Source of the DNA: an uncultured Clostridia bacterium | GTDB taxonomy: Bacteria > Bacillota > Clostridia > Oscillospirales > Ruminococcaceae | Direction: 5' to 3' | NCBI GenBank assembly: GCA_947624575.1 | Contig: CANQKY010000014.1 | Span: 1 to 32,535 of the forward strand | Length of the DNA: 32,535 bases | Shown: piece by piece, positions 19,273 to 28,363 of the stretch | How positions within the stretch are numbered: position 1 is the stretch's first letter | Layout: each line of letters starts with the position of its first letter | Notes under the pieces: model-generated | What the model saw: the letters and a program-made list of their open reading frames with translations, nothing else | Databases searched by the model: none | What the model was told of the DNA's origin: nothing | Translations under genes and position numbers: made by a program

Positions 19273-19908
19273 TCACCGCATCATCATATAGGGATTGTTT
19301 GCCCGCTCAAAGGCAAGCGTCGTGGCAGGACCGTGACCGCAATAAGCCGTACCGTCATAAGGCAGACCTGCCAGGCGGGACAGCGATGCCACGATGATCC
19401 TGTCATCACCGCCATAGCAGTCGGTACGCCCGCAGGAAAGATAAAACAGCGTATCGCCGCAAAACAGTGCTTCTTCCCTGCCCTCTTTGCAAAGATAGCA
19501 GACAGATCCCTTGCTGTGCCCCGGTGTGTGCAGCACCTCGAAGGTCAAATCACCGACCGCGATGATGTCGCCGTCTATGAGCAGGCGGTCGGCGTCCGCC
19601 ACCGGTGGAATTGCGCTCGCAAAAAGAGTGGCGAGGTTTTTGCCGCTGTCAGAAAGCATTTCTGCATCAAGCTGATGGATCATCAGCTTAGCGCCGGTTT
19701 GCCGCCGTATCTCGTTGACAGCGGCGATATGATCGTAATGCCCGTGGGTCAATAAGATTGTTTGAATGGACATCGAATGTGCTGTCGCAGTACGCAGAAT
19801 ACGCTCCGATTCTGCGCCCGGATCGATCACGGCGGTTTGCCCGTTTTCGTCAGCGACCAGATAGCAGTTTGTCTCCAGTGCGCCGACCGGTAAGGTGATG
19901 CAAGTCAT
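19273..19908 (-). CDS. MBL-fold metallo-hydrolase (glyoxalase II-like)
   Basis: A 211-residue metallo-beta-lactamase-fold hydrolase. Metal ligands: TH55-x-H57-x-D59-H60 (LLTHGHYDHI), the HTPGHS histidine, the aspartate of FCGDTLF, and the C-terminal CGHGPAT histidine. The arrangement and length match the small GloB-like hydroxyacylglutathione hydrolase family that follows relA and dtd in many Bacillota. The true substrate of this subgroup is not established. The ATG is preceded by GGAG. It lies in the recJ-relA-dtd-hemZ operon with short gaps on both sides. Confidence 0.88.
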   Translation of the reverse strand: MTCITLPVGALETNCYLVADENGQTAVIDPGAESERILRTATAHSMSIQTILLTHGHYDHIAAVNEIRRQTGAKLMIHQLDAEMLSDSGKNLATLFASAIPPVADADRLLIDGDIIAVGDLTFEVLHTPGHSKGSVCYLCKEGREEALFCGDTLFYLSCGRTDCYGGDDRIIVASLSRLAGLPYDGTAYCGHGPATTLAFERANNPYMMMR

Positions 19909-19933
19909 ATAATCTCCATTCTGCCGCCGAAGG

Positions 19934-20396
19934 TCAGCGACGGCTCTGCTTTAGGTCATCGGTGTCCAGTACAATCGTAACGGGTCCGTCATTGATGAGT
20001 GAAAGCTGCATATCGGCTCCAAACACGCCGGTTTGTACCGGAACGGAAAAGGAGAATAGTGTATTCAGAAAATGCCGATAGAGCGGCTTCGCTTGCTCGG
20101 CATTCGCCGCATGGGAAAAGGAGGGGCGGTTACCCCCGCCTGCAATCGGCAGCCAGCGTGAAATTGGAGACCACCAGAAGCGAGCCGCCAATATCGCTAA
20201 GGGATACATTCATTTTTCCCTCAGCATCGGGAAAGGTGCGCAAACGCGCCGTTTTCCCCGCCAGCAGTTCGGCGTCCGCCTCGGTATCATCGGTAAGAAT
20301 ACCAAGTAAGATCAAATATCCTTTTCCGATTTGAGAGATCACTTCTCCGTTTACGGTGACAGAAGCATTCAATACCCTCTGTATCACTGCCCGCAT
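19934..20396 (-). pseudogene. dtd: D-aminoacyl-tRNA deacylase Dtd, split by a +1 frameshift
   Basis: Dtd hydrolyses D-amino acids from mischarged tRNA. The gene starts at 20396 ([18 protein letters not shown]) and reads in frame through [19 protein letters not shown]. It then hits TAA (20132-20130) immediately after a run of five G. The rest of the protein continues in the next frame as [21 protein letters not shown] ... [27 protein letters not shown], ending at 19934. Joined across one extra base, the product is a complete Dtd of about 153 residues with both signature motifs intact. The extra G may be a sequencing error, a recent mutation, or a programmed +1 shift on GGG-U-AA. All residues on both sides look under selection. 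Confidence 0.85.
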
Positions 20397-20413
20397 ATCC
20401 GTTTCACCCCGTA

Positions 20414-22603
20414 CTAGTTCATTTTCCGCTCGACCGATAATACGCCGCTCACCTTGGACAGCCGCTGCTGAATATGTGAAAGCTGATCCACACCGCCGAC
20501 GCTGATGGTGGTAATCACACTGGCGTTGCCGTTTTTCAGCTCACGGGCATTGAGCTCATGCACCGGCACACGAAATTCCGCCAAAATCATCGTGATATCC
20601 ATCACAAGCCCGCTGCGGTCATTTGCCACAATGTCCAGTGTGGAGCGGAAGGACGCATCGGTCCCGTCCACACCCACCCAGCTTACCGGTATCAGACGGT
20701 TTGCCTGCACCGGATCGTTTCGGATCGGCAGAATGTTCACGCAGTCCTTTTTATGGACAGAAACACCGTGCCCCCTTGTGATAAAGCCGATAATATCGTC
20801 GCCCGGGAGCGGATTACAGCACTGGGAAAAACGAACCAGACAGTTGTCGATTCCCTCCACCACCACGCCGCTTTGGCTTTTGGAGGGCCTTTGGATCGGA
20901 GTTGGAAGCGGCTTTCCATATTCCTCATTCCGCAGCCGTTTTTGATAATCGTCACGAATGCGCGGCATAATGCGGGAAAGCACCACACCGCCATAGCCGA
21001 TCGCGGCGTAAAAATCCTCCACCGTTTCACAGTGTTGACGACGGGCAAGCTCCGCCACGAAGGATTTGTACTCCTCCTCGGAAAGCTGGATCAAATTGCG
21101 GCGCAGCTCGTTATCCAGTTCCGCTTTCCCCTCTTTGATGTTTTCCTCCCGCCGTTCCCGCTTGAACCAGCTTCGAATTTTGCTCCGCGCCTCGCTGGTC
21201 TTTACGATTTTCAGCCATTCGCGGTTGGGACCGTTTCGTTCCTGCTTCGCGGTGACAATATCGACGATCTCCCCTGTTTTCAGCACATAGTCAAGCGGGA
21301 CGATCCGCCCGTTCACCTTGGCGCCCGTCATGCGGTTTCCGACCGCGCTGTGGATCGAATAGGCAAAATCAATCACATTCGAGCCGACCGGCAGGCACTT
21401 GACGTCGCCCTTTGGTGTAAACACATATACCGATTCACCCGCCAGATCGTTTTTGATGGTACTGACCAGATCGGACGGGTCGGCGCTTTCGGTTTGCGAT
21501 TCCAGAATCTGACGCACCCATGCAAGGCGTTCGTCCAGCTTTCCGCTTTTCTGCACACCGGCTTTGTATTTCCAGTGTGCGGCGATCCCGTACTCGGCGG
21601 TATAGTGCATATCCCATGTGCGGATCTGTACCTCAAACGGAATGCCCGCCTGCCCGATCACGGTGGTGTGCAGTGATTGGTACATATTCGGCTTCGGCAT
21701 CGAGATGTAGTCCTTGAACCGATTGGGAATCGGGGTGTAAAGGTCATGAATGATACCAAGGCTGTTGTAGCACTCGGTCACGGAGTTGACGATGATCCGC
21801 ACCGCGTAGATGTCGTAAACCTCGTCAAATTGCTTCCCTGCCATGTAGACCTTCCGATAGATGCTGTAAGTGCTTTTCACCCGTCCGTAGACATGGGGTT
21901 CTATTTCATTTTCAAGCAGACGGCTGCTGATTTCCTCCTTGATGGTGCCGATGAAAGCGGAGCGTTCCTCCTGCTTCATCGCCAGGTGATTTTCGATCTC
22001 CCGATACGCGATCGGGTCCAGATAACGCAGCGCCATATCCTCCAGCTCTTCTTTCAGCGCACGGATACCGAGCCGATGCGCAAGCGGCGCATAGATCTCC
22101 ATAGTTTCCAGCGATTTTTCAAGCTGTTTGTCCGGCTTCCAGCCGTCCGCCGTCCGCATATTGTGCAGGCGGTCGGCGAGCTTTATGATGATAACGCGGA
22201 TATCCTCCGACATGGCGAGCAGCATTTTGCGGATATTTTCGGTCTGCTGTTCCTCTTTGGTGGAAAGGGGCACCTTTCCGAGCTTGGTGACTCCCTCGAC
22301 CAGAAGCGCCACATCTTTGCCAAACCGCCTCCTGATGCTGTCGGAGGTGATCTCGGTGTCCTCCACTACATCGTGAAGCAGTGCGGCACAGAGACTGTCG
22401 GTGTCCATACCGAGGTCGATCAAAATGCAGGCAACGGCGATCGGGTGGGAGATATAAGGCTCCCCCGAAAGCCGCTTCTGCCCCTGATGAGCACGGTTTG
22501 CCAAATCGTATGCGTCGTTTATTTTATCGTAATCATAGTTTTTATCGGATTCCGTGATCCGTTCCATCAGCTTTTCGATGGTATAAACAGTTGTGTCTTT
22601 CAA
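20414..22603 (-). CDS. relA: Bifunctional (p)ppGpp synthetase/hydrolase (Rel)
   Basis: Makes and degrades the stringent-response alarmone (p)ppGpp. The 729-residue product has the long Rel layout: HD hydrolase domain (H53, H77-D78, E81-D82 in [10 protein letters not shown]), synthetase domain (around 240-350), TGS ([12 protein letters not shown] ...), helical and zinc-finger-type regions, and a C-terminal ACT domain. The motif R295-F-K-D298 (RXKD) is that of bifunctional enzymes, whereas synthetase-only RelA carries EXDD. The start codon is TTG at 22603, overlapping the recJ stop by 4 bases, with GGGGAGG 7-8 bases upstream. The next ATG lies 12 codons in and lacks such a site. Confidence 0.96.
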   Translation of the reverse strand: MKDTTVYTIEKLMERITESDKNYDYDKINDAYDLANRAHQGQKRLSGEPYISHPIAVACILIDLGMDTDSLCAALLHDVVEDTEITSDSIRRRFGKDVALLVEGVTKLGKVPLSTKEEQQTENIRKMLLAMSEDIRVIIIKLADRLHNMRTADGWKPDKQLEKSLETMEIYAPLAHRLGIRALKEELEDMALRYLDPIAYREIENHLAMKQEERSAFIGTIKEEISSRLLENEIEPHVYGRVKSTYSIYRKVYMAGKQFDEVYDIYAVRIIVNSVTECYNSLGIIHDLYTPIPNRFKDYISMPKPNMYQSLHTTVIGQAGIPFEVQIRTWDMHYTAEYGIAAHWKYKAGVQKSGKLDERLAWVRQILESQTESADPSDLVSTIKNDLAGESVYVFTPKGDVKCLPVGSNVIDFAYSIHSAVGNRMTGAKVNGRIVPLDYVLKTGEIVDIVTAKQERNGPNREWLKIVKTSEARSKIRSWFKRERREENIKEGKAELDNELRRNLIQLSEEEYKSFVAELARRQHCETVEDFYAAIGYGGVVLSRIMPRIRDDYQKRLRNEEYGKPLPTPIQRPSKSQSGVVVEGIDNCLVRFSQCCNPLPGDDIIGFITRGHGVSVHKKDCVNILPIRNDPVQANRLIPVSWVGVDGTDASFRSTLDIVANDRSGLVMDITMILAEFRVPVHELNARELKNGNASVITTISVGGVDQLSHIQQRLSKVSGVLSVERKMN

Positions 22604-24645
22604 AAGGACACCTCCCCTCCCGCTTCTGCGGCAAGCATCTGATAGGTTGCGGTTTCATGCAGCGGCATTTTGGGCGGATCGGGCAGCAGTCGCACAGTAC
22701 CCACTGCCGCCGGTCCCGATAAAATACCCGCCTCATACAGTATATCCAGCGACAGGCAGATTGTATCATATCCCATGCGGTCGGACAGCATCAAATACAA
22801 TAGATCGGCGTCTGCGGGCAGCGAAGTCTTTTTTAAGACAGCATAGACAAGGTTTAACTGCTTCCGTCTTGGCAGAATGCCCGCCCCCTCCTGCGGAGTG
22901 AGGGTATGATACCGCGCTGCCTCGTACCGTTTGAGCCCACGCAGATATTTTTTCTGTGAAAAGCCCGCCGGACGAATGCCCTCCGCGTACAGCGAGACCG
23001 ATACCGTATCGCGAAAGGTGTGAAGCTCGGCGGTGACAGCCAGATCGACCTTCGCGCCCACCCGATAGGGAAACGTATCGGTCTGTGTGCCGAACATTAC
23101 GACCGTAAAATCGCCCTTTTTACCGGCGCACAGCAGCTTTGTATGCTTGCCGTCCGACAATGGAGTAATCTGCCGGATCGTAACATTTTCTAGGCAGAAT
23201 ACCGGCTTCCGGTTTTCTGCGCCGAACGGGCGCAGCACCTCTAAGGACGATACCGCTTCGACCGTCAGTTCTTCCGGCTCTATTTTGGCATCGCACTCCA
23301 AAACGGGGCGGGGCAAAAACGGGAGGGAAGCGGCATAGGCTTCGACTGCTTCCATAAACTGCGGGAGGCTTTCCTTTTTCAGCGAAGCGCCTGCGGCGAG
23401 CTTATGACCGCCGTACCGGATCAGATGATCGGCAACAGCGGTGAGCATATGAAAAAGCGAGAACTCGCCCAGACTGCGTCCCGAGCCGGTCAGAACACCG
23501 TTATCCTCCGCAAAGAGAAAGCAGGGCTTTCCGTATCTTTCCACCAGCTTGGCGCTGACAATGCCAATTACACCATGATGCCAATCAGAGCCCGTAAAGA
23601 CAAGGACGCGCCGCTGCAAAAGCGCCGGATTTTCTTTGATCTGCTCGTCTAGCTGTGTGAGTATCTCCTGTTCCGCCGCTTTTCGCTGGTCATTGCATTC
23701 CTGCAGCCTTGCAGCGGCATCTTTTGCCTTTTCCGGTGTGAAGGAGGTAAGCAACCGTAAAGCAAGGCGCGGATCAGCCATTCTGCCCGCCGCGTTGATC
23801 CTCGGCGCCAGCCGAAATGCGACCTGATCCTCGGTGACCGGCTCTCCCTCGGAAATACCCGCGATCTCCATCAAGGCACGCAGCCCGACATGATCGGTAT
23901 CAGCAAGGCTTGTAAGCCCGCGTTTTACGATCGTTCGGTTTGCGGAGGTCATCGGCATAACATCGGCTATGGTGCCGAGTGCCGCAAGGGCTGCATACCG
24001 CTCCAAAGCCGCTTCCATATCCCCTAACAGTGCCGCCGCAAGGTTCAGCGCAACGCCTACTCCGGCAAAATCGGTATATTCGGCGCCGCTCTCTCTGCAA
24101 TGCGGGTCTATCACTGCGATCGCCTGCGGAAGCGAATTTGCCGGCTGGTGATGATCCGTTACAATTAAGTCAACCGACAGCTCCCGCAGAAGCTCGGCTT
24201 CTTTTACGGCGGAAATGCCGTTATCCACCGTGATGATGAGCGTTGTCCCTTTTTCCGCCAGACGGCGAAGCGCGGCTTTGTTCATGCCGTACCCCTCGCT
24301 GAGCCGATTGGGCAGGTAAGCCGAAACTTTGCCGCCCAGTGAGAGAATACAATCGGCAAGGAGCACGGTTGAGGTCACGCCGTCACAGTCATAATCGCCG
24401 TACACCGTGATCTGTTCGCCGCACTCGATCGCACGGCGGATTCGCGCAACGGCGTCTTCCATACCGCGCCATTCCATTGGGTCCTGCAAGGGCGTGTCGA
24501 TCAAATACCGTCCCGCCAAAAACGGGGCAAAATAGCCGCGATTGACTAAGATCGCAGCCGCAAGGGTGCTGATCTGATACTCGGCGGCAAGGATACCGGT
24601 TTTTTCTGCGTCAGTTTCCGGAATGTTCCATAATTTACATGCCAC
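22600..24645 (-). CDS. recJ: Single-stranded-DNA-specific exonuclease RecJ
   Basis: A 5'-3' single-strand DNA exonuclease of the DHH family used in recombination and mismatch repair. Motifs: VYGDYDCDGVTS, ITVDNGISAVKEAE, the DHH motif VTDHHQP, the GVGVALNLAAAL segment, APRINAAGRM, and the DHHA1 domain with GSDWHHGVIGIVSAKL and YGGHKLAAG. An OB-type domain follows. At about 681 residues it is shorter than Bacillus RecJ (about 785), the difference lying in the C-terminus. The GTG at 24645 was chosen because a GGTGGTGAT-type site lies 8 bases before it; a GTG at 24657 is the longest alternative. It heads the recJ-relA-dtd-MBL-hemZ-kinase operon. Confidence 0.94.
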   Translation of the reverse strand: MACKLWNIPETDAEKTGILAAEYQISTLAAAILVNRGYFAPFLAGRYLIDTPLQDPMEWRGMEDAVARIRRAIECGEQITVYGDYDCDGVTSTVLLADCILSLGGKVSAYLPNRLSEGYGMNKAALRRLAEKGTTLIITVDNGISAVKEAELLRELSVDLIVTDHHQPANSLPQAIAVIDPHCRESGAEYTDFAGVGVALNLAAALLGDMEAALERYAALAALGTIADVMPMTSANRTIVKRGLTSLADTDHVGLRALMEIAGISEGEPVTEDQVAFRLAPRINAAGRMADPRLALRLLTSFTPEKAKDAAARLQECNDQRKAAEQEILTQLDEQIKENPALLQRRVLVFTGSDWHHGVIGIVSAKLVERYGKPCFLFAEDNGVLTGSGRSLGEFSLFHMLTAVADHLIRYGGHKLAAGASLKKESLPQFMEAVEAYAASLPFLPRPVLECDAKIEPEELTVEAVSSLEVLRPFGAENRKPVFCLENVTIRQITPLSDGKHTKLLCAGKKGDFTVVMFGTQTDTFPYRVGAKVDLAVTAELHTFRDTVSVSLYAEGIRPAGFSQKKYLRGLKRYEAARYHTLTPQEGAGILPRRKQLNLVYAVLKKTSLPADADLLYLMLSDRMGYDTICLSLDILYEAGILSGPAAVGTVRLLPDPPKMPLHETATYQMLAAEAGGEVSF

Positions 24646-24672
24646 TCGTATCACCACCCTTGTTCTGCTTCT

Positions 24673-24701
24673 ATCATACTATAAAAATCGACAAAAGGCA
24701 A
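24673..24701 (-). promoter_or_regulatory. Promoter of the recJ-relA operon
   Basis: On the - strand TTGCCT (24701-24696), 17 bases, TATGAT (24678-24673). The -35 overlaps the T-rich tail of the preceding terminator. It is the only promoter-like element between the aminopeptidase gene and recJ. Confidence 0.6.
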
Positions 24702-24732
24702 GACGCCGACCAAAGCCACACGGTCGGCGTCT
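24701..24732 (-). terminator. Terminator after the M18 aminopeptidase gene
   Basis: AGACGCCGACC pairs perfectly with GGTCGGCGTCT around a 10-base loop, 16 bases after the aminopeptidase stop. On the - strand it is followed by TTGCCTTTTG. It ends the DUF951-prfA operon. Confidence 0.82.
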
Positions 24733-24748
24733 GCATCAGGCAGGAAAT

Positions 24749-26152
24749 TTAGTCCACAGAAAAAGCGGTGAATGCACGGTAAGCCATATAAATATCAATT
24801 TTCGATGTGACCTCAAAGGGGGCGTGCATCGACAAAACGGGAACGCCCAGGTCGATCACATCTACATTCAGATCGGCAATATACGCCGCGACCGTGCCGC
24901 CGCCGCCCTGATCGACCTTCCCAAGCTCACCGGTCTGCCAGATCACATGATGGCGATCCAGTATGCTGCGGATTGCACCGGCATATTCGGCGGAAGCGTC
25001 CGATGTGCCGGATTTTCCCCATGCACCGGTGTATTTGGTGATCACCACGCCATAGTTCAGATAGGAGGCGTTCTGCCGCTCGGACACATCGGCAAAGGTG
25101 GGGTCGAACGCGGCGTTCACATCGGCGGACAGGCAGGTGGTATGGGACAGTACCGTTCTCCCCGCAACGCCGTAGGGTGCAGCCAGATCAGAAATAAAGT
25201 AACGCAGGAATGCCGACTGCATACCGGTATTGCCGTGACTGCCGGTTTCCTCCTTGTCTGCCAGTACCGTGACCAGCGTTTGCTTCGGGCTCTCACAGTC
25301 AAGAGTGGCGCGAAGCGCCGTGTAGGCACAGACACGATCGTCCTGCCCGTAAGCGCCGACCATGCTGCGGTCAAAGCCGATGTCCCGCGCCGAAAAGGCG
25401 GGAACGGCTTCCAGCTCCGCAGAGAGCAAATCCGCTTCGGTGATGCCGTATTTCTCTGAGAGGATTTTCATGATATTCAGCTTGACCTTTTTGCTCACCT
25501 CATCATCGCAAAACGGACGAGAACCGATCAGAATGTTCAGTTCCTCTCCCTTGATTCCCTCCTCCAGCGTGCGTTTCATCTGGTCGTCTGCAAGATGCGG
25601 CAGCAAATCGGTGATGCAGAATGCCGGATCGTTCGGGTTCTCCCCGACGGTGATGGTGATCTTACTGCCGTCCCTTTTTACCACTACGCCGTGCAGTGCA
25701 AGGGGAATGGTGGTCCACTGGTACTTTTTGATCCCGCCGTAATAATGGGTCTTAAACAGCGCCAGTTCGCTGTCCTCATAGAGCGGACGCGGCTTGAGGT
25801 CCAGTCTGGGCGAATCGATATGCGCGGCAGAAAGCCGCACGCCTTCTTCGATCGGCTGACTCCCCACGACCGCGAGGATCAGCGCCTTTTCGCGGTTGAC
25901 TGCATAGACCTTGGCGCCGGACGGATATTTGACGCCTGCTTCAAACGGAACAAAGCCTTTTTCCTCCGCCAAAGCAACGGCAACCTTCACCGCCTCCCGT
26001 TCGGTTTTGGAAGCGTCCAGAAATCGCTTGTAGTCCTCCGCAAAGGCGTCCGCCTTTGCAAGCTCTGCCGCGTCCATGGTCAAAGCGCCGTTTTTGTTTT
26101 GCATCAAAATCTCTTCCGCCAGCTTTTGACCTTCTGTCAGTTCCTTTTTCAT
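24749..26152 (-). CDS. M18 family aminopeptidase
   Basis: A 467-residue zinc aminopeptidase of the M18 (aspartyl aminopeptidase) family, cytoplasmic and usually a dodecamer. Metal ligands and catalytic residues are in AH111-I-D113-SPRLDLKP, YGQDDRVCAYTAL (bridging Asp), ADKEETGSHGNTGMQS (catalytic Glu pair) and the C-terminal SMHAPFEVTSKIDIYMAYRAF. The length fits the bacterial M18 group. The ATG follows AAAGGAG. It is the last gene of its operon, 4 bases after the lytic transglycosylase. It probably trims acidic or other N-terminal residues from peptides; specificity is not shown by sequence. Confidence 0.92.
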   Translation of the reverse strand: MKKELTEGQKLAEEILMQNKNGALTMDAAELAKADAFAEDYKRFLDASKTEREAVKVAVALAEEKGFVPFEAGVKYPSGAKVYAVNREKALILAVVGSQPIEEGVRLSAAHIDSPRLDLKPRPLYEDSELALFKTHYYGGIKKYQWTTIPLALHGVVVKRDGSKITITVGENPNDPAFCITDLLPHLADDQMKRTLEEGIKGEELNILIGSRPFCDDEVSKKVKLNIMKILSEKYGITEADLLSAELEAVPAFSARDIGFDRSMVGAYGQDDRVCAYTALRATLDCESPKQTLVTVLADKEETGSHGNTGMQSAFLRYFISDLAAPYGVAGRTVLSHTTCLSADVNAAFDPTFADVSERQNASYLNYGVVITKYTGAWGKSGTSDASAEYAGAIRSILDRHHVIWQTGELGKVDQGGGGTVAAYIADLNVDVIDLGVPVLSMHAPFEVTSKIDIYMAYRAFTAFSVD

Positions 26153-26156
26153 GTTG

Positions 26157-26735
26157 TTACTCCTTTCTTATTTTCATCTCTTGATACATTTTCATATTGG
26201 TGAGCACCTTATTGAGATATGCCTGTGTGACCGGTGACTGCGCTTCGGGCAAAGTGGTTTCTTTCGGCAGCTCCACATCGGAAAGCCAGTCCGACACAGC
26301 GCCCTGTCCCGCGTGATATGCCATGATCGCGTTGTTTACATTGCCGCCAAACTCCCGAAGCAACAGCGATAACAGGCAGGTCCCATATCGTATGTTTTGC
26401 TGGGGATCGTACATATCGTCATAGCTGACTTTGGGGTCTTTGATCGTGCGCTGTACCCATAAAAACGCTTCGTTCATCAGCTGCATCAGCCCGCGTGCGC
26501 CCACTCCTGAGGTTGCATGGGGGTCAAAATTGCTTTCGGTGCGGATAATGGCGTACACAAGCTCCGGCTCCACTTGATATTCCGCGGCGTAGGTCATGAC
26601 ATATTCCTGATACTCCAGCGGATAGATCATGCGGTGCAGGGTGGACTGAATGATAAAGCAGCCGCCAAACCCGATGCAAAGCGTAAACAGTAATACCATC
26701 AACCATGCAAGAACGGGGTGTGAACGACGCTTCAT
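26157..26735 (-). CDS. Lytic transglycosylase, SLT domain, membrane-anchored
   Basis: Cleaves peptidoglycan glycan strands. The 192-residue product has an N-terminal membrane anchor (about 9-30, LAWLMVLLFTLCIGFGGCFII), then an SLT domain with catalytic Glu67 in IIRTESNFDPHATSGVGARGLMQLM, followed by YDPQQNIRYGTCLLSLLL and the AYHAGQGAVSDW motif. It acts on the outer side of the membrane, in wall turnover or possibly in sporulation. It overlaps the Sua5-CoaE gene by 4 bases (ATGA) and precedes the M18 gene by 4. Confidence 0.92.
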   Translation of the reverse strand: MKRRSHPVLAWLMVLLFTLCIGFGGCFIIQSTLHRMIYPLEYQEYVMTYAAEYQVEPELVYAIIRTESNFDPHATSGVGARGLMQLMNEAFLWVQRTIKDPKVSYDDMYDPQQNIRYGTCLLSLLLREFGGNVNNAIMAYHAGQGAVSDWLSDVELPKETTLPEAQSPVTQAYLNKVLTNMKMYQEMKIRKE

Positions 26736-28363
26736 GCACGACTCTCCCCTCTTACCATGGCAAACAGCTTATCTGCCAGCATATCTATTTTATCCAAAAC
26801 CGCCTTTTTAGACCCGTCGTTTAACAGCAGATAATCGCTTTGCTCGGTGTAAAAGCGGTCGTCGTGCTGTGCGCCCATGCGAGAGAGCGCCTGCTGTGGG
26901 GTGATGCCGTCCCGCAGCAGGATTCGCTTGAGCCGGACATCGGCAGGCGCCAACACCGAAACCACAAGGTCACAAAGAAGGTCGCAGCCGCTTTCAAAGA
27001 GGGTCGGCGCATCGAGAAGGATCAAAGGCGCGTCAGACTGCCTGATTTTGGAAACAATCTCGTCAAAAATGGCGGGATAACAAACGCCGTTCATTTTTTC
27101 GAGTGCTTCGGGATCGGAGAAAGCCTGCTCCGCCAAAGCACCACGGTCGAGTGTTCCGTTCGAACGCAGGATACCGGAAAAAAGCTCCGAAAGTCTACTC
27201 AGGCAGCCGGACGAATGCTCCGGTTCGACCACCTCTCTGGCAATTTGATCCGCGTTGATAAGATACGCGCCCCGTTTGGACATGGCGTCTGAAACAAGGG
27301 TTTTGCCGGAACCGGTCGGTCCGGTCAGCCCAACCACAAGCGGTGATAACAGGGTGACCGATCGAAAGGCGGACGCTCGGATCAGCCGGTTATACACGGC
27401 AAGCCCAACCCCTTTACGGGTCGGCGCACGGACATAGACACAGTTAGCGTTCTTCTCGTCAAGCTGACGCAGCCGTTCAAAAAGCTGGTGTGCCTGATCC
27501 CCCGACACCTTTTTCCCTCCATAGGTAAGGCTTGGAATCGGCATCAGCTCTGCTTCGCCATCAAAGACCAGCGCATAGCTGTGTTCCTCGGCATTTTCTT
27601 TCAGATAACGGCGAAATGCCTCCAAAGGCGCTTGGATCAGCAAAAGCTCTGCCTTGGGCGCGTAATGCCGGTACTTCATGCCGGGAGAAGCCGCCTGCTC
27701 CCCTTCCTTTAACCCGCGCTCCACAGCCGGATTGACCGTGACCTTGATACCGGCTTTTTGAAATTGCTCTGCTGTGATCTTGCCGGGTCGCAATATCTCT
27801 ACGCTGTCCTCGCCGACGGCTATCACGGTGGACTCCACCCCAACCTCACATTCGCCACCGTCAATCAAAAGCGGAATTTTGCCGTTTAGATCCTCCCAGA
27901 CGCGTTTGGCATTGGTCGGGCTGGGCGCGCCGGAAAGATTGGCAGAGGGTGCTGCCAGCGGCACTCCTGCCGCACGAATCACCGCCTGTGCCACCGAATG
28001 CGCCGGAAAACGTATTCCCACCGTATCCAGTCCGGCGGACACCTCGATGGGAACACGGTCGCTGCGCGGCAGCACCATGGTGAGCGGCCCGGGCCAAAAA
28101 AGCTCTGCCAGCCGGTAAACGAGCGGCGGGATATTCTTCGTCAACTGCGGTATCTGCTCCAGCGAGGAAATATGCACGATCAGCGGGTTGTCCTGCGGTC
28201 TGCCCTTTACGCGAAAAATACCGGAGACCGCGTTCCCGTCCAGCGCGTTTGCCGCCAGACCGTAGACCGTTTCGGTCGGGATCGCGACCAGTTCACCGCG
28301 TCGCAGCAGCTCGCCTGCTTGGCGCAGACAATCCGGCGTCGGCTTACTCCATACTGTTTTCAT
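26732..28363 (-). CDS. Fusion of L-threonylcarbamoyladenylate synthase (Sua5) and dephospho-CoA kinase (CoaE)
   Basis: One uninterrupted 543-residue frame with two complete enzymes. Residues 1-335 are Sua5: the YrdC domain with [12 protein letters not shown] (29-40), [12 protein letters not shown] (53-64), [11 protein letters not shown] (140-150) and the [13 protein letters not shown] linker (226-238), plus the C-terminal Sua5 domain. This enzyme makes threonylcarbamoyl-AMP for t6A37 of tRNA. Residues 343-543 are CoaE: P-loop GPTGSGKT (348-355), [12 protein letters not shown] (370-381), [11 protein letters not shown] (449-459) and the lid [16 protein letters not shown] (484-499). This enzyme phosphorylates dephospho-CoA in the last step of CoA synthesis. 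The junction has no linker and no ribosome binding site. It follows prfA, a usual sua5 neighbour, with a 4-base overlap. Confidence 0.9.
   Translation of the reverse strand: MKTVWSKPTPDCLRQAGELLRRGELVAIPTETVYGLAANALDGNAVSGIFRVKGRPQDNPLIVHISSLEQIPQLTKNIPPLVYRLAELFWPGPLTMVLPRSDRVPIEVSAGLDTVGIRFPAHSVAQAVIRAAGVPLAAPSANLSGAPSPTNAKRVWEDLNGKIPLLIDGGECEVGVESTVIAVGEDSVEILRPGKITAEQFQKAGIKVTVNPAVERGLKEGEQAASPGMKYRHYAPKAELLLIQAPLEAFRRYLKENAEEHSYALVFDGEAELMPIPSLTYGGKKVSGDQAHQLFERLRQLDEKNANCVYVRAPTRKGVGLAVYNRLIRASAFRSVTLLSPLVVGLTGPTGSGKTLVSDAMSKRGAYLINADQIAREVVEPEHSSGCLSRLSELFSGILRSNGTLDRGALAEQAFSDPEALEKMNGVCYPAIFDEIVSKIRQSDAPLILLDAPTLFESGCDLLCDLVVSVLAPADVRLKRILLRDGITPQQALSRMGAQHDDRFYTEQSDYLLLNDGSKKAVLDKIDMLADKLFAMVRGESRA

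Noticed and set aside
26833..27334. A separate coaE gene starting inside the Sua5-CoaE frame
   Set aside because: No ATG/GTG with a ribosome binding site lies near the junction (around residue 343), and the frame is continuous, so a fusion is the simpler reading.
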